From Shewanella sp. NIFS-20-20 (GTDB lineage Bacteria > Pseudomonadota > Gammaproteobacteria > Enterobacterales > Shewanellaceae), in assembly GCF_019209865.1 (NCBI RefSeq), contig NZ_JAHUTT010000007.1:1-64000 (forward strand): a stretch of DNA of 64,000 nucleotides, in the 5' to 3' direction. Positions 53,823 to 63,825 of the stretch are shown here, piece after piece. Each line of letters opens with the position of its first letter. Positions within the stretch are counted from its first letter, which is position 1. Position numbers and translations under genes: made by a program. Under the pieces are notes generated by a model, which made no database searches, had not been told where the DNA came from, and saw only the letters and a program-made list of their open reading frames with translations.

Positions 53823-54534
53823 AGCTGCCGCGTATTCCGGCGTTCATGATAAGACCAGCATAGTTGAACAGTATGCGCCTTTAGTTAAACGAATTGCCCA
53901 CCATTTGTTGGCTCGTTTACCTGCGTCGGTTCAATTAGATGACTTATTACAAGCCGGAATGATGGGGTTACTTGAAGCTTCAACAAATTTTGATGGTAGC
54001 AAAGGTGCAAAATTTGAGACCTTTGCTGGCATTCGGATCCGAGGGGCCATGTTGGATGAAATCCGCCGTGGTGACTGGGTTCCACGCTCTGTACATCGAA
54101 ATAATCGGCGGGTGGCGCAAGTCATTGAAGAGTTAGAACAAGTCTTGGGTCGCGATCCTAGCGACACAGAAATTGCAGATAAACTTGATATGACGCTAGA
54201 TGAGTACCATCATATTCTTAACGATGTTTCTATAGGGAAAATCATAGGGATAGAAGATTTAGGGGGCAGTACCGACTTTTTCATGCCAGATGGCAGTGTC
54301 GATGACAGTACCTTTGAGTCTTTAGCGGCTTCACAATTTCAAGGCGCTCTAGTGAATGCGATTAAGCAATTACCCGAAAGAGATGCATTGGTTTTGTCGC
54401 TTTATTATGACGAAGAGCTGAATTTAAAAGAAATAGGCACCATACTTGAGGTAAGTGAGTCACGAGTTAGCCAGATACATAGTCAGGCAATGCTTAGGCT
54501 AAAAGCCAAACTCAAGCAATGGACGCAATTATAA
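53815..54534 (+). CDS. fliA: Flagellar sigma factor FliA (sigma28)
   Basis: 239 residues from a GTG. Region 2 ([50 protein letters not shown]) and region 4 ([20 protein letters not shown]) are clear. It reads flagellin, flgM and chemotaxis promoters and is held by FlgM. Its end overlaps the upstream open frame of cheY. Confidence 0.96.
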   Translation: MNKAAAYSGVHDKTSIVEQYAPLVKRIAHHLLARLPASVQLDDLLQAGMMGLLEASTNFDGSKGAKFETFAGIRIRGAMLDEIRRGDWVPRSVHRNNRRVAQVIEELEQVLGRDPSDTEIADKLDMTLDEYHHILNDVSIGKIIGIEDLGGSTDFFMPDGSVDDSTFESLAASQFQGALVNAIKQLPERDALVLSLYYDEELNLKEIGTILEVSESRVSQIHSQAMLRLKAKLKQWTQL

Positions 54535-54569
54535 ATACTGACGGAGCAGTAAGCTCACCGGAGGAAACC

Positions 54570-54953
54570 TTGGACAAGAACATGAAAATTCTCATTGTGG
54601 ATGACTTTTCAACCATGAGACGGATCATTAAGAACTTGTTACGTGATCTTGGATTCAACAATACGCAGGAAGCGGATGATGGCTCGACCGCATTACCTAT
54701 GTTGCAGAAAGGGGATTTTGATTTCGTTGTGACCGACTGGAACATGCCAGGTATGCAAGGTATCGATTTATTAAAAGCCATGCGTGCTGACGATAAATTA
54801 AAAACAATCCCTGTATTAATGGTGACCGCCGAAGCCAAGCGTGAGCAGATTATTGCTGCCGCCCAGGCCGGTGTAAACGGTTATGTGGTAAAGCCATTTA
54901 CCGCGGCTACGTTAAAAGAAAAACTGGATAAGATTTTCGAACGTCTCAGTTAA
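54570..54953 (+). CDS. cheY: Chemotaxis response regulator CheY
   Basis: 127 residues from a TTG at 54570, chosen for GGAGG at 54560-54564 and the normal CheY length; an earlier ATG at 54519 overlaps fliA and gives an atypical N-terminus. The acidic pocket D11 D12, phospho-acceptor D56 (VVTDWNMPG), Thr (MVTAEA) and Lys (VVKPF) are present. CheY-P binds FliM. Confidence 0.95.
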   Translation: MDKNMKILIVDDFSTMRRIIKNLLRDLGFNNTQEADDGSTALPMLQKGDFDFVVTDWNMPGMQGIDLLKAMRADDKLKTIPVLMVTAEAKREQIIAAAQAGVNGYVVKPFTAATLKEKLDKIFERLS

Positions 54954-54966
54954 GCAAGGAAATGCT

Positions 54967-55704
54967 ATGCAGGTTGCTACCGCAGGCTTAATTAGCCTGG
55001 AACAAGCAAATCATTTAGTGGAATTACTGTCTGGCGGTCAACAAGAGCAGGCTGATAATTTCATCCGCGATTTAGCACAACCTCTGCAAAAGGAATTGTT
55101 TGATGAAGTGGGTAAATTAACTCGCCAATTACACAGTGCCCTCGCAGATTTTCAACTCGATAGCCGCTTAACGACCTTGGCCCATTCTGAGATTCCGGAT
55201 GCCAAAGAACGCTTGAATTATGTCATCGATATGACAGAGCAAGCCGCTAACAAGACCATGGATGCCGTCGAAGAAGCTTTACCTGTTGCGGATGCATTAT
55301 TGGTAAATCTTGATGATGTAAAACCGGCTTGGGAAAGACTGATGCGCCGCGATATTGATTTGGCTGAGTTTAAAAACTTATGTCATGACGTCCAGCAATT
55401 CATGCAGCGCACAGAGCAAGACACTTTACGGTTACGAGAATTATTGAACCAAGTGCTGTTGGCACAGGACTTCCAAGATCTCACCGGTCAGATGATCCGT
55501 CGAGTTATCGATCTAGTTCGAGAAGTCGAAAACAACTTAGTGTCGATGTTGACCGTGTTTGGTGATTTACCAGCGCCAGCACAACCAGTATCGCCGCTAA
55601 CAGGAATTGAAGCAGAAGGCCCAATTTTGAATGCAGAGACGCGTCAGGACGTGGTGGCAGGTCAAGACGAAGTGGATGATCTACTTTCTAGTTTGGGTTT
55701 TTGA
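54967..55704 (+). CDS. cheZ: CheY-P phosphatase CheZ
   Basis: 245 residues. The catalytic helix with Gln (LLAQDFQDLTGQMIRRV) and the C-terminal CheY-binding peptide QDEVDDLLSSLGF are both present. It hydrolyses CheY-P. The gene lies 13 bases after cheY and 15 before cheA. Confidence 0.95.
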   Translation: MQVATAGLISLEQANHLVELLSGGQQEQADNFIRDLAQPLQKELFDEVGKLTRQLHSALADFQLDSRLTTLAHSEIPDAKERLNYVIDMTEQAANKTMDAVEEALPVADALLVNLDDVKPAWERLMRRDIDLAEFKNLCHDVQQFMQRTEQDTLRLRELLNQVLLAQDFQDLTGQMIRRVIDLVREVENNLVSMLTVFGDLPAPAQPVSPLTGIEAEGPILNAETRQDVVAGQDEVDDLLSSLGF

Positions 55705-55719
55705 TAAGGAGTCAAGTCA

Positions 55720-57849
55720 ATGGCTTTTGATGTGGATGAAGAGATCCTTCAGGATTTTCTAATTGAAGCGGGTGAAATTCTCGAATTACTACAAGAGCAA
55801 CTTGTAGAACTAGAAAATAACCCGGACGACACGGATTTGTTGAATGCGATATTTCGCGGATTCCACACGGTAAAGGGTGGTGCAGGGTTTTTGAGTTTAA
55901 ACCCGATGGTGGAAGTGTGTCACCAAGCCGAAAATACCTTTGACTTGCTGCGTAACGGAAAGCGGAGTGTTACCTCGGAATTGATGGATATCATCCTTCA
56001 AGCCGTGGATAGCATTAATCATATGTTCTCGCAGACGCAATCGGGGCAAGAACAAGACTCGGCACCTGCTGAGTTGCTCGATGCCCTCACTCGTTTGGCC
56101 AATGGTGAAGTGCTAGCCGGCGAGGGTGGCGCTGATACTGAGGCGGCCGTCGCTGAAGCCCCAGCCCCTGTCGAAGAGCCCGTCGCTGCCACCACTGACA
56201 GTGTGAGTGACAGTGGCATTGACGAAATCAATGAAAGTGAATTTGAAGCCATGCTTGATGCCTTGCATGGCGGTAGTAGCGAGGCGCCCGCCAGCGATAA
56301 TGCCTTTGATGGTGTTGGATTTGACGATGCCCCGGCTGCCAGCGACAGCGATGAAATTACTGATGATGAGTTTGAAGCGCTGTTAGATACCTTACACAAT
56401 AGCGACAAACCTAAAGAAGCTGAAGCTGTCGTTGAGACAGATGAAATTACTGATGATGAATTTGAACGTCTGCTGGATGAACTCCATGGGAGTGATGGCG
56501 TACCCAAGGCGGTTACCCCAGCTGCGCCAGCTACACCCGCACCTGTAGCTGCCAGCAAACCAAGCCCCGCCCCCATTGAAAAGGCCGCGACCCCGGCACC
56601 GAAACCGGCGGTAAAAGCTGCCGCACCCGCGCCAGCGGTGGCGAAAGACAAAGCGCCAGCAAAAGCTGCGCCCCAAGCAGAAACTACCGTGCGGGTCGAT
56701 ACCGCCAGACTTGATGAAATCATGAACATGGTTGGCGAGTTGGTATTGGTACGCAATCGATTAGTCAGCCTTGGTATTACCCGTGAAGACGAGGAAATGT
56801 CAAAGGCATTGGCCAATCTCGACTTAGTGACCGGTGATTTACAAGGCGCGGTCATGAAAACGCGGATGCAGCCGATCAAAAAAGTCTTTGGTCGTTTCCC
56901 CCGCGTGGTGCGTGATTTGGCACGCAGTCTCAATAAAGAAATTGATTTAGTCATGGTCGGTGAGGACACCGATTTAGATAAAAACTTGGTTGAAGCCCTT
57001 GCTGATCCCTTGGTTCACTTAGTGAGAAACTCGGTGGATCACGGCATTGAAATGCCAGATGTTAGGGTGGCGAATGGTAAGTCTAAAACCGGGACGATTA
57101 CCTTGTCGGCCAGCCAAGAAGGTGACCATATTCTGCTGAAAATCGAAGATGATGGCGGCGGGATGGATCCGCAAAAGCTGAAAGAAATTGCGATCAGTCG
57201 AGGGGTGATTGATGATGACATGGCTGAGCGCATGTCGGATATTGAAGCCTACAACCTAATTTTTGCGCCTGGGTTCTCAACCAAAACAGAAATTTCTGAT
57301 ATTTCTGGTCGTGGTGTGGGCATGGATGTGGTTAAAACTCGGATCACCCAACTGAATGGCACGGTCAATGTCGACTCCAATAAAGGGGTGGGCACCGTTT
57401 TAGAAATTAAGGTTCCGTTGACGTTAGCAATTATGCCGACGCTGATGGTCGAGGTGGCAACTCAGGTATTCGCCTTGCCATTATCGAGCGTTAACGAAAT
57501 TTTCCACTTGGATTTGACGAAGACCAATGTGGTTGATGGCCAGTTAACCGTGGTGGTGCGCAATCAAGCGGTGCCGCTGTTTTACTTAGAAAGCTGGCTT
57601 AGACCTCAAACTCGCTTTAAGCATGGCGACAAGAAACATGGTCATGTGGTGATAGTGCAGTTAGGTAATATGCTGATTGGCTTTGTTGTCGATGCGCTTA
57701 TCGGTCAAGAGGAAGTGGTGATTAAGCCGCTTGGCAAGTTATTACAAGGAACACCTGGGATGTCGGGGGCCACAATCACCTCGGATGGCGGTATTGCTTT
57801 AATTCTCGATGTGCCAAGTATGTTGACTCATTACGCCAAGAAGAATTAA
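55720..57849 (+). CDS. cheA: Chemotaxis histidine kinase CheA
   Basis: 709 residues. P1 Hpt domain with His49 (GFHTVKGGAGF), a long linker (about 125-325), then P3 dimerisation, P4 ATPase (HLVRNSVDHGIEMP, GRGVGMDVVKT) and P5 CheW-like domains. No classical P2 domain is visible; instead the linker carries three copies of an acidic motif near 168, 211 and 241 (EFEAMLDALHG, EFEALLDTLHN, EFERLLDELHG), resembling the FliM and CheZ CheY-binding peptides, and then an Ala/Pro/Lys-rich stretch. It phosphorylates CheY and CheB. Confidence 0.96.
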   Translation: MAFDVDEEILQDFLIEAGEILELLQEQLVELENNPDDTDLLNAIFRGFHTVKGGAGFLSLNPMVEVCHQAENTFDLLRNGKRSVTSELMDIILQAVDSINHMFSQTQSGQEQDSAPAELLDALTRLANGEVLAGEGGADTEAAVAEAPAPVEEPVAATTDSVSDSGIDEINESEFEAMLDALHGGSSEAPASDNAFDGVGFDDAPAASDSDEITDDEFEALLDTLHNSDKPKEAEAVVETDEITDDEFERLLDELHGSDGVPKAVTPAAPATPAPVAASKPSPAPIEKAATPAPKPAVKAAAPAPAVAKDKAPAKAAPQAETTVRVDTARLDEIMNMVGELVLVRNRLVSLGITREDEEMSKALANLDLVTGDLQGAVMKTRMQPIKKVFGRFPRVVRDLARSLNKEIDLVMVGEDTDLDKNLVEALADPLVHLVRNSVDHGIEMPDVRVANGKSKTGTITLSASQEGDHILLKIEDDGGGMDPQKLKEIAISRGVIDDDMAERMSDIEAYNLIFAPGFSTKTEISDISGRGVGMDVVKTRITQLNGTVNVDSNKGVGTVLEIKVPLTLAIMPTLMVEVATQVFALPLSSVNEIFHLDLTKTNVVDGQLTVVVRNQAVPLFYLESWLRPQTRFKHGDKKHGHVVIVQLGNMLIGFVVDALIGQEEVVIKPLGKLLQGTPGMSGATITSDGGIALILDVPSMLTHYAKKN

Positions 57850-57873
57850 AAAAAATGCCAAATAAGGACTTAA

Positions 57874-59007
57874 ATGGCTATCAAAGTATTAGTGGTCGAT
57901 GACTCAAGCTTTTTTCGTCGTCGCGTAAGTGAAATTGTCAATCAAGATCCTAGTTTAACCGTTATTGGCACCGCCAATAACGGGGTAGAAGCCATCAAAA
58001 TGGCTAAAGAACTGCAGCCTGATGTGATAACGATGGACGTTGAAATGCCAGTGATGGATGGCATAACCGCAGTGCGTCAAATTATGAGCACGCAGCCCAT
58101 GCCAATTTTGATGTTTTCGTCGTTAACCCATGACGGAGCAAGAGCGACCCTCGATGCCTTGGAAGCTGGAGCATTGGATTTCCTGCCGAAGCGTTTTGAG
58201 GATATTGCCACTAATAAAGACGATGCAGTGTTATTACTGCAGCAACGGATTAAAGCCATTAGTCGGCGGCGGGTGACTCGCACTATGCCAGCGCACTCGG
58301 CTGTCCCCGCGGTGGCTCGGCCTGTCGAACGTCCCAATGTCAGTAGTGAGCCGCGCAATGCTCAAATGCCGGTGAAAGCCCCCAGCCGCGAACCCGCGGT
58401 GCGCTCGTCGACCGTTCGGGCCTCAGGTAAGCAGTATCGCTTGTTATTGATTGGGACTTCTACCGGTGGGCCTGTGGCCTTGCAACAAGTGCTAAGCTGT
58501 TTACCGGCCGATTATCCGCACCCGATTTTGCTGATCCAGCATATGCCGGCCGCGTTTACCCCTGCGTTTGCTTCCCGCTTAAACGGCTTATGTAAAATTG
58601 AAGTCAAAGAAGCAGAAAATGGCGATGTGCTGCGCCCAGGTTGTGCATATTTAGCCCCAGGTGGCATGCAAATGTTATTGGAGCGGGGTGGCACTTGTGG
58701 CCGTCTCAAAGTCATGCCCGGGCCGAGTGAGCTCAATTATAAGCCCAGTGTCGATATCACCTTTGCCTCTGTGGCTAAATTATTCGGTCGAGACTGTTTG
58801 GCGGTGGTGTTGACGGGCATGGGCGCTGATGGCCGCGATGGTTCACGGCTGATCAAAGAGGCCGGTGGTGAGATTTGGGCTCAAGATGAAGCCTCTTGTG
58901 TGGTGTATGGCATGCCGCAAGCTGTTACGAGTGCGGGTTTATCCAGTCATTCACTGTCGTTAAATGACATGGGGCCGGCGATCTTAAAAGAGACGTACCG
59001 TGGCTAA
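57874..59007 (+). CDS. cheB: Chemoreceptor methylesterase CheB
   Basis: 377 residues. Receiver domain with Asp55 ([13 protein letters not shown]), linker, and methylesterase domain with the Ser (IGTSTGGP), His (LIQHMP) and Asp (GMGADGRDG) catalytic positions. It removes methyl groups added by CheR. Its end overlaps the next gene by 8 bp. Confidence 0.96.
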   Translation: MAIKVLVVDDSSFFRRRVSEIVNQDPSLTVIGTANNGVEAIKMAKELQPDVITMDVEMPVMDGITAVRQIMSTQPMPILMFSSLTHDGARATLDALEAGALDFLPKRFEDIATNKDDAVLLLQQRIKAISRRRVTRTMPAHSAVPAVARPVERPNVSSEPRNAQMPVKAPSREPAVRSSTVRASGKQYRLLLIGTSTGGPVALQQVLSCLPADYPHPILLIQHMPAAFTPAFASRLNGLCKIEVKEAENGDVLRPGCAYLAPGGMQMLLERGGTCGRLKVMPGPSELNYKPSVDITFASVAKLFGRDCLAVVLTGMGADGRDGSRLIKEAGGEIWAQDEASCVVYGMPQAVTSAGLSSHSLSLNDMGPAILKETYRG

Positions 59008-59638
59008 TGCACATCGAAGTTTGATCTTGTGGTCTGTGATTGGCTTACAGCTATTTGCTCTATTGGTACTGCTGGCTTTTGGTTGGCAGCAATGGCAATT
59101 AAGTCAACAACTTGCGCAAGAAGTACAACAGTTAAAAGCGTCGCAAACCTTGATTGTCGTCGGCGATGAACAAGCGCAAGATTTTGCCGATTGGTTGACT
59201 GCCAATCCCCAGCAGCTAGACGAGTTGCTCGCCAGTAGTCAACAGCTGCCGGCAGAGGCGCGCCGTGACGCTAATCATTCCCTGCTGGCGGGGGATAGCG
59301 CCCGCATTCATCCGCTGACTGAACAAGCCATGTTAGCTGGTGAGCAGCAAGATACCGTTGGCGCCAATGACCCTAGGGCGGCGCAGCTGTTAGCGGCGGA
59401 TACACCTGAGTTAACGCAGCAAGCACAAGGCCACACTCAAGCAGATATAACCACCTTGAAAACTATTGAAGCCGCGAGGGATGACGGCGCGGTAGTGGCA
59501 CGCAATCCATTGAGGCAACCTATCGCTGCGTCGCAGCTACCGACTCAGCCTGTGGTGATGTCACAGGATGAACAAGGGGTAAAAGTGATTTTGCTGCCTC
59601 ATGGTGGCATTCGAGTTACCACTCGACAAGATAACTAA
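59000..59638 (+). CDS. Uncharacterised single-pass membrane protein between cheB and parC
   Basis: 212 residues from a GTG overlapping the cheB stop. One N-terminal membrane segment (about 8-28, [20 protein letters not shown]), a Gln-rich helical part, a long low-complexity middle and a conserved-looking end ([20 protein letters not shown]). No family recognised. Its place in the polar chemotaxis operon, coupled to cheB and followed by parC, suggests a role in array placement or assembly, but that is context only. Confidence 0.75.
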   Translation: MANAHRSLILWSVIGLQLFALLVLLAFGWQQWQLSQQLAQEVQQLKASQTLIVVGDEQAQDFADWLTANPQQLDELLASSQQLPAEARRDANHSLLAGDSARIHPLTEQAMLAGEQQDTVGANDPRAAQLLAADTPELTQQAQGHTQADITTLKTIEAARDDGAVVARNPLRQPIAASQLPTQPVVMSQDEQGVKVILLPHGGIRVTTRQDN

Positions 59639-59660
59639 AATAACACTGTTGGGAGATAGC

Positions 59661-60435
59661 GTGAAAGTTTGGACTATTGCCAATCAAAAAGGGGGGGTGG
59701 GTAAAACCACCACAGTGGCTACCCTTGCCGGTTTACTCAATAAGCGCCAACGACGGGTGTTATTGATTGATACCGATCCCCATGCCTCTCTTGGATATTA
59801 TCTGGGGATTGATCCCGAACAGGTGCCGGGTTCTCTGTACGATATTTTTATGGCGCATAAAGAGTTAACTCATGATCTTGTGCGGCAGTATATCGTGCCC
59901 ACGTCAGTGGAAGGATTAGATTTATTACCCTCGACCATGGCATTGGCCACTTTAGATCGCTCCTTAGGGCACCAAGAAGGCATGGGCTTAGTGTTACGCA
60001 ATGTCTGCCGGTTATGTGAGGCTGATTATGACTATGTCTTAATTGACTGCTCACCGGTGCTGGGGGTATTGATGGTCAATGCTCTAGCGGCCAGTGAGCA
60101 TATTGTGATCCCAGTGCAAACAGAATTTTTGGCCATAAAAGGGCTGGAGCGGATGATCAAAACCATGGAAATCATGGGGCGTTCTAAAGCCACCCAGTAT
60201 AGCTACACCATAGTTGCTACCATGTACGATAGAAGAACAAAAGCGTCGCCCTTAGCGTTGCAAGCCTTGAGCGAGCAATATCCGCAACACTTATGGCCAG
60301 ATGTTATCCCTGTAGATACTAAATTTCGTGACGCAAGCTTAGCTCATTTGCCTGCGCCTCATTATGCTGCCTCTTGCCGTGGGGTTAAAGCTTATGAGAG
60401 ATTAGTTGAATACCTTTTTGCTGGAAATTTAAAAC

Positions 60436-60452
<17 letters not shown>
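59661..60452 (+). CDS. parC: Polar chemotaxis ParA-like ATPase ParC
   Basis: 263 residues from a GTG with GGGAGA upstream; the longer frame to 59601 overlaps the previous gene. ParA motifs: IANQKGGVGKTTTVATLAGL, DTDPHASLGYYLG and LIDCSPVLGVLMVNAL. In Vibrio ParC directs the Che array to the pole with ParP. This is not the topoisomerase IV subunit of the same name. It overlaps the next gene by 17 bp. Confidence 0.9.
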
Positions 60453-61437
<985 letters not shown>

Positions 61438-61444
61438 GGTAATT

Positions 61445-61936
61445 ATGTCAGAAACAAGTAATGTAGCAGCCATTGCTGCCAAGGATGATGCAGTTTTACA
61501 GTGGGTCACCTTTCATTTAGATAATGAAACTTATGGCATTAATGTCATGCAGGTGCAGGAAGTGCTGCGTTACACTGAAATCGCTCCCGTACCAGGTGCT
61601 CCGCATTATGTGCTCGGTATCATTAATTTGCGTGGCAATGTTGTGACCGTCATTGACACGCGTTCGCGGTTTGGATTGCAGTCATCTGATGTTGATGATT
61701 CTACGCGGATTGTGATTATTGAAGCTGAAAAGCAAGTGATTGGTATTTTGGTGGACAGTGTGGCTGAGGTGGTCTATTTGCGCCGTAGTGAAATCGACAA
61801 TGCACCCAATGTCGGCACTGAAGAAAGCTCTAAGTTCATTCAAGGGGTAAGCAATCGCGACAATGAACTACTCATCTTGGTCGATTTAGATAAGTTATTA
61901 TCGGAAGATGAATGGAGTGAAGTGCAGGAAATTTAA
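61445..61936 (+). CDS. cheW: Chemotaxis adaptor CheW
   Basis: 163 residues. Contains FHLDNETYGINVMQVQEVLR and VLGIINLRGNVVTVIDTRSRFG, the CheW signatures. It couples receptors and CheA. It is the last gene of the flhA-cheW run, with a strong terminator downstream. Confidence 0.97.
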   Translation: MSETSNVAAIAAKDDAVLQWVTFHLDNETYGINVMQVQEVLRYTEIAPVPGAPHYVLGIINLRGNVVTVIDTRSRFGLQSSDVDDSTRIVIIEAEKQVIGILVDSVAEVVYLRRSEIDNAPNVGTEESSKFIQGVSNRDNELLILVDLDKLLSEDEWSEVQEI

Positions 61937-61966
61937 TTCGCCCGTTCGGATATTTTTACGCACACT

Positions 61967-62005
61967 AACGACACATAAACCGCGAGTTTATGTGTCGTTT
62001 TTTTT
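61967..62005 (+). terminator. Terminator after cheW
   Basis: AACGACACATAAAC pairs fully with GTTTATGTGTCGTT around CGCGA, followed by a run of T. It closes the operon. Confidence 0.95.
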
Positions 62006-62045
62006 GCCAAATTCCTGGAAATACTCAACCCAGCAAATGAGATGT

Positions 62046-62061
62046 TGGCTTGATTATTGCT
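62046..62061 (+). promoter_or_regulatory. Sigma54 promoter of the DUF2802 gene
   Basis: TGGCTTGATTATTGCT fits the -24/-12 pattern closely. It is 68 bp before the gene and just after the cheW terminator. Confidence 0.75.
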
Positions 62062-62128
62062 TTAAATGAGTTACTTAGATTTTTTTGACAGTACGAGTCG
62101 TATTGTAAACTGGTGTTGAGAGGTAAAC

Positions 62129-62530
62129 ATGGAGGATCTACTCCAAATAATCACCCTGACGTTGAGCATCACTGCCATCGGTATCGCAGTAATTTTGTGT
62201 TGGTATGTCAAGCGGCTGACTGTTCGTGTCGATGCGCTCGCGAAGGTATTAAAAGCCAGTGACAAGCAAAAAGATGACATGAAACGCGATGTCTCTGAAT
62301 TACGCAGTGGCACCATCGGTGTTGGTCGCAGAGTGCTAGAGTTAGAAAATACCCTCAGTCAACAAGCCATGAAATTAGCCGAAACTCAAGAACATGATCC
62401 ACAGGCGAGATTATATAGTCGCGCCACTAAAATGGTGTCATTAGGGGCCGACATCACGGAATTAATGGCTGAATGCGAACTTCCGCGTGCAGAAGCCGAA
62501 TTATTACTGCGCTTACACCGACAAGCCTAA
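62129..62530 (+). CDS. DUF2802 membrane-anchored coiled-coil protein
   Basis: 133 residues. One N-terminal membrane segment (about 5-26, IITLTLSITAIGIAVILCWY), a coiled coil (about 30-90) and a C-terminal small helical part (ITELMAECELPRAEAELLLR) typical of DUF2802. This family commonly follows cheW in polar-flagellated gammaproteobacteria. The upstream sigma54 site puts it in the flagellar regulon. Function unknown. Confidence 0.82.
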   Translation: MEDLLQIITLTLSITAIGIAVILCWYVKRLTVRVDALAKVLKASDKQKDDMKRDVSELRSGTIGVGRRVLELENTLSQQAMKLAETQEHDPQARLYSRATKMVSLGADITELMAECELPRAEAELLLRLHRQA

Positions 62531-62707
62531 ATGACCGCGCTGGTGTCCCGGTCGTGTAAGGTCGGGTGCCAAGTCTTGGAAGCGGTAATTCCCTCGACTC
62601 ATTTGAGTCAACTCAACGTGCGTCAGTTACCGATAAACGCTGCTGTGCTCATCACGGTGAGCGCGCAACAAAAGGGGGCAGGCAGAAACGTTAGCCTATT
62701 TTGTTAA
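62531..62707 (+). CDS. Doubtful 58-codon ORF after the DUF2802 gene
   Basis: ATG follows the DUF2802 stop directly. The product has a basic start (SRSCKVGCQVLEAV) and a hydrophobic middle (INAAVLITVSAQQKG). No family recognised and no independent ribosome-binding site. It may be chance or the remnant of a longer gene. Confidence 0.25.
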   Translation: MTALVSRSCKVGCQVLEAVIPSTHLSQLNVRQLPINAAVLITVSAQQKGAGRNVSLFC

Positions 62708-62726
62708 CAAGTATAAGCAGCAACAG

Positions 62727-62744
62727 CCGGCCCATAATGGCCGG
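62727..62744 (+). terminator. GC-rich hairpin downstream of the DUF2802 gene
   Basis: CCGGCC-CATAAT-GGCCGG, a six-pair perfect stem. No T run follows, so it may be a weak terminator or another structure. The remainder of 62708-63033 is AT-rich and holds no other recognisable feature. Confidence 0.4.
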
Positions 62745-63033
62745 TGGCAATGACGTTTGGTTTGATAACAACTGTAAAATTAATGGGTTAAAAATAGCTG
62801 AGACAACAAGAGTTAAGGCCATTTTGATAAATATAAGAATTATATTTGGCTGGCAAGCAATAATTCACCTTTTATCACTGTTTTTATGTTGCTAACCGCT
62901 AGCGCATTGGTATTCTATTTCGTCATTATTTTGGCGTTGCTTGAACTAAGTCGCAAAATCCCCCGTATACTTAGATTTTAGACATCGCGCTAATACCTAT
63001 TTTTGAATTCAAATAGATGGTTGAGAGATAACA

Positions 63034-63825
63034 ATGAAAGGACTGGCTATTAGGTGTAACCCTGTGTGGATTTTAGCTTGCGTGAGCTCGCTGACGGCGA
63101 TGGCAGCCGACGAGCCTGTGAGTAATGAAACCAAGGCGCCGATGACGGCCACAGTGACCTACAATGATCCCCGCGATCCATTTGAGTCTTTTAACCGTTC
63201 GATGTGGCATTTTAATTACCAGATCTTAGATCAATATCTGTATCGTCCGGTATCGCACGGCTATAAAGAGCATGTTCCTTCGCCAGTGAAAACCGGCATA
63301 AGTAATTTTGTGCATAATCTAGAAGAACCCGCTAGCCTAGTCAATAATACCTTGCAGGGTAAATTTGGTTGGGCGGCTAATGCGGGCGGCCGCTTTATTG
63401 TTAACTCAACCATTGGTTTGCTCGGTTTAATCGATGTTGCAGATATGATGGGGATGCCGCGTAAGCAAGATAGTTTTAATGAAGTGCTTGGTTTTTATGG
63501 CGTCCCTGATGGTCCTTACCTCATGGTGCCAGTATTAGGGCCTTATAGTACGCGTAAGATAACGACAGACTGGGTAGATGATCTATACTTTCCTTTATCT
63601 GAGCTAACTTTAATACAGTCAGCCATGAAATGGGGATTAAAAAATCTTGATGCTCGTGCCCAAGCCATTGATCAAGAACGCTTAGTGGATAATGCACTGG
63701 ATCCTTATACATTTGTCAAAGATGCCTACTTCCAACATATGAGCTATAGGGTGTATGATGGAAATGTTCAAAAAAATCAGGATGATGATGAACTTCTCAA
63801 TGAGTATTTGCAGGAGCTAGATTAA
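63034..63825 (+). CDS. mlaA: MlaA/VacJ-family lipid-asymmetry protein
   Basis: 263 residues. The VacJ signature is strong: DPRDPFESFNRSMWHFN, DQYLYRPVSHGYKEHVP, NNTLQGKFGWAANAGGRF, QDSFNEVLGFYGVPDGPYL. MlaA removes phospholipids from the outer leaflet of the outer membrane with the Mla system. The signal region is odd: WILAC (Cys16) is a poor lipobox, and cleavage after AMA is an alternative. It is not a flagellar gene and marks the end of the locus. Confidence 0.9.
   Translation: MKGLAIRCNPVWILACVSSLTAMAADEPVSNETKAPMTATVTYNDPRDPFESFNRSMWHFNYQILDQYLYRPVSHGYKEHVPSPVKTGISNFVHNLEEPASLVNNTLQGKFGWAANAGGRFIVNSTIGLLGLIDVADMMGMPRKQDSFNEVLGFYGVPDGPYLMVPVLGPYSTRKITTDWVDDLYFPLSELTLIQSAMKWGLKNLDARAQAIDQERLVDNALDPYTFVKDAYFQHMSYRVYDGNVQKNQDDDELLNEYLQELD

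Noticed and set aside
56019..56969. A 316-codon open frame opposite cheA
   Set aside because: It is low-complexity Ser/Ala/Gly, the antisense reflection of the Ala/Pro/Glu-rich CheA linker, with no ribosome-binding site.
62701..62895. A 64-codon frame starting with TTG near the hairpin
   Set aside because: No ribosome-binding site, crosses the hairpin, and the composition is that of AT-rich non-coding DNA.
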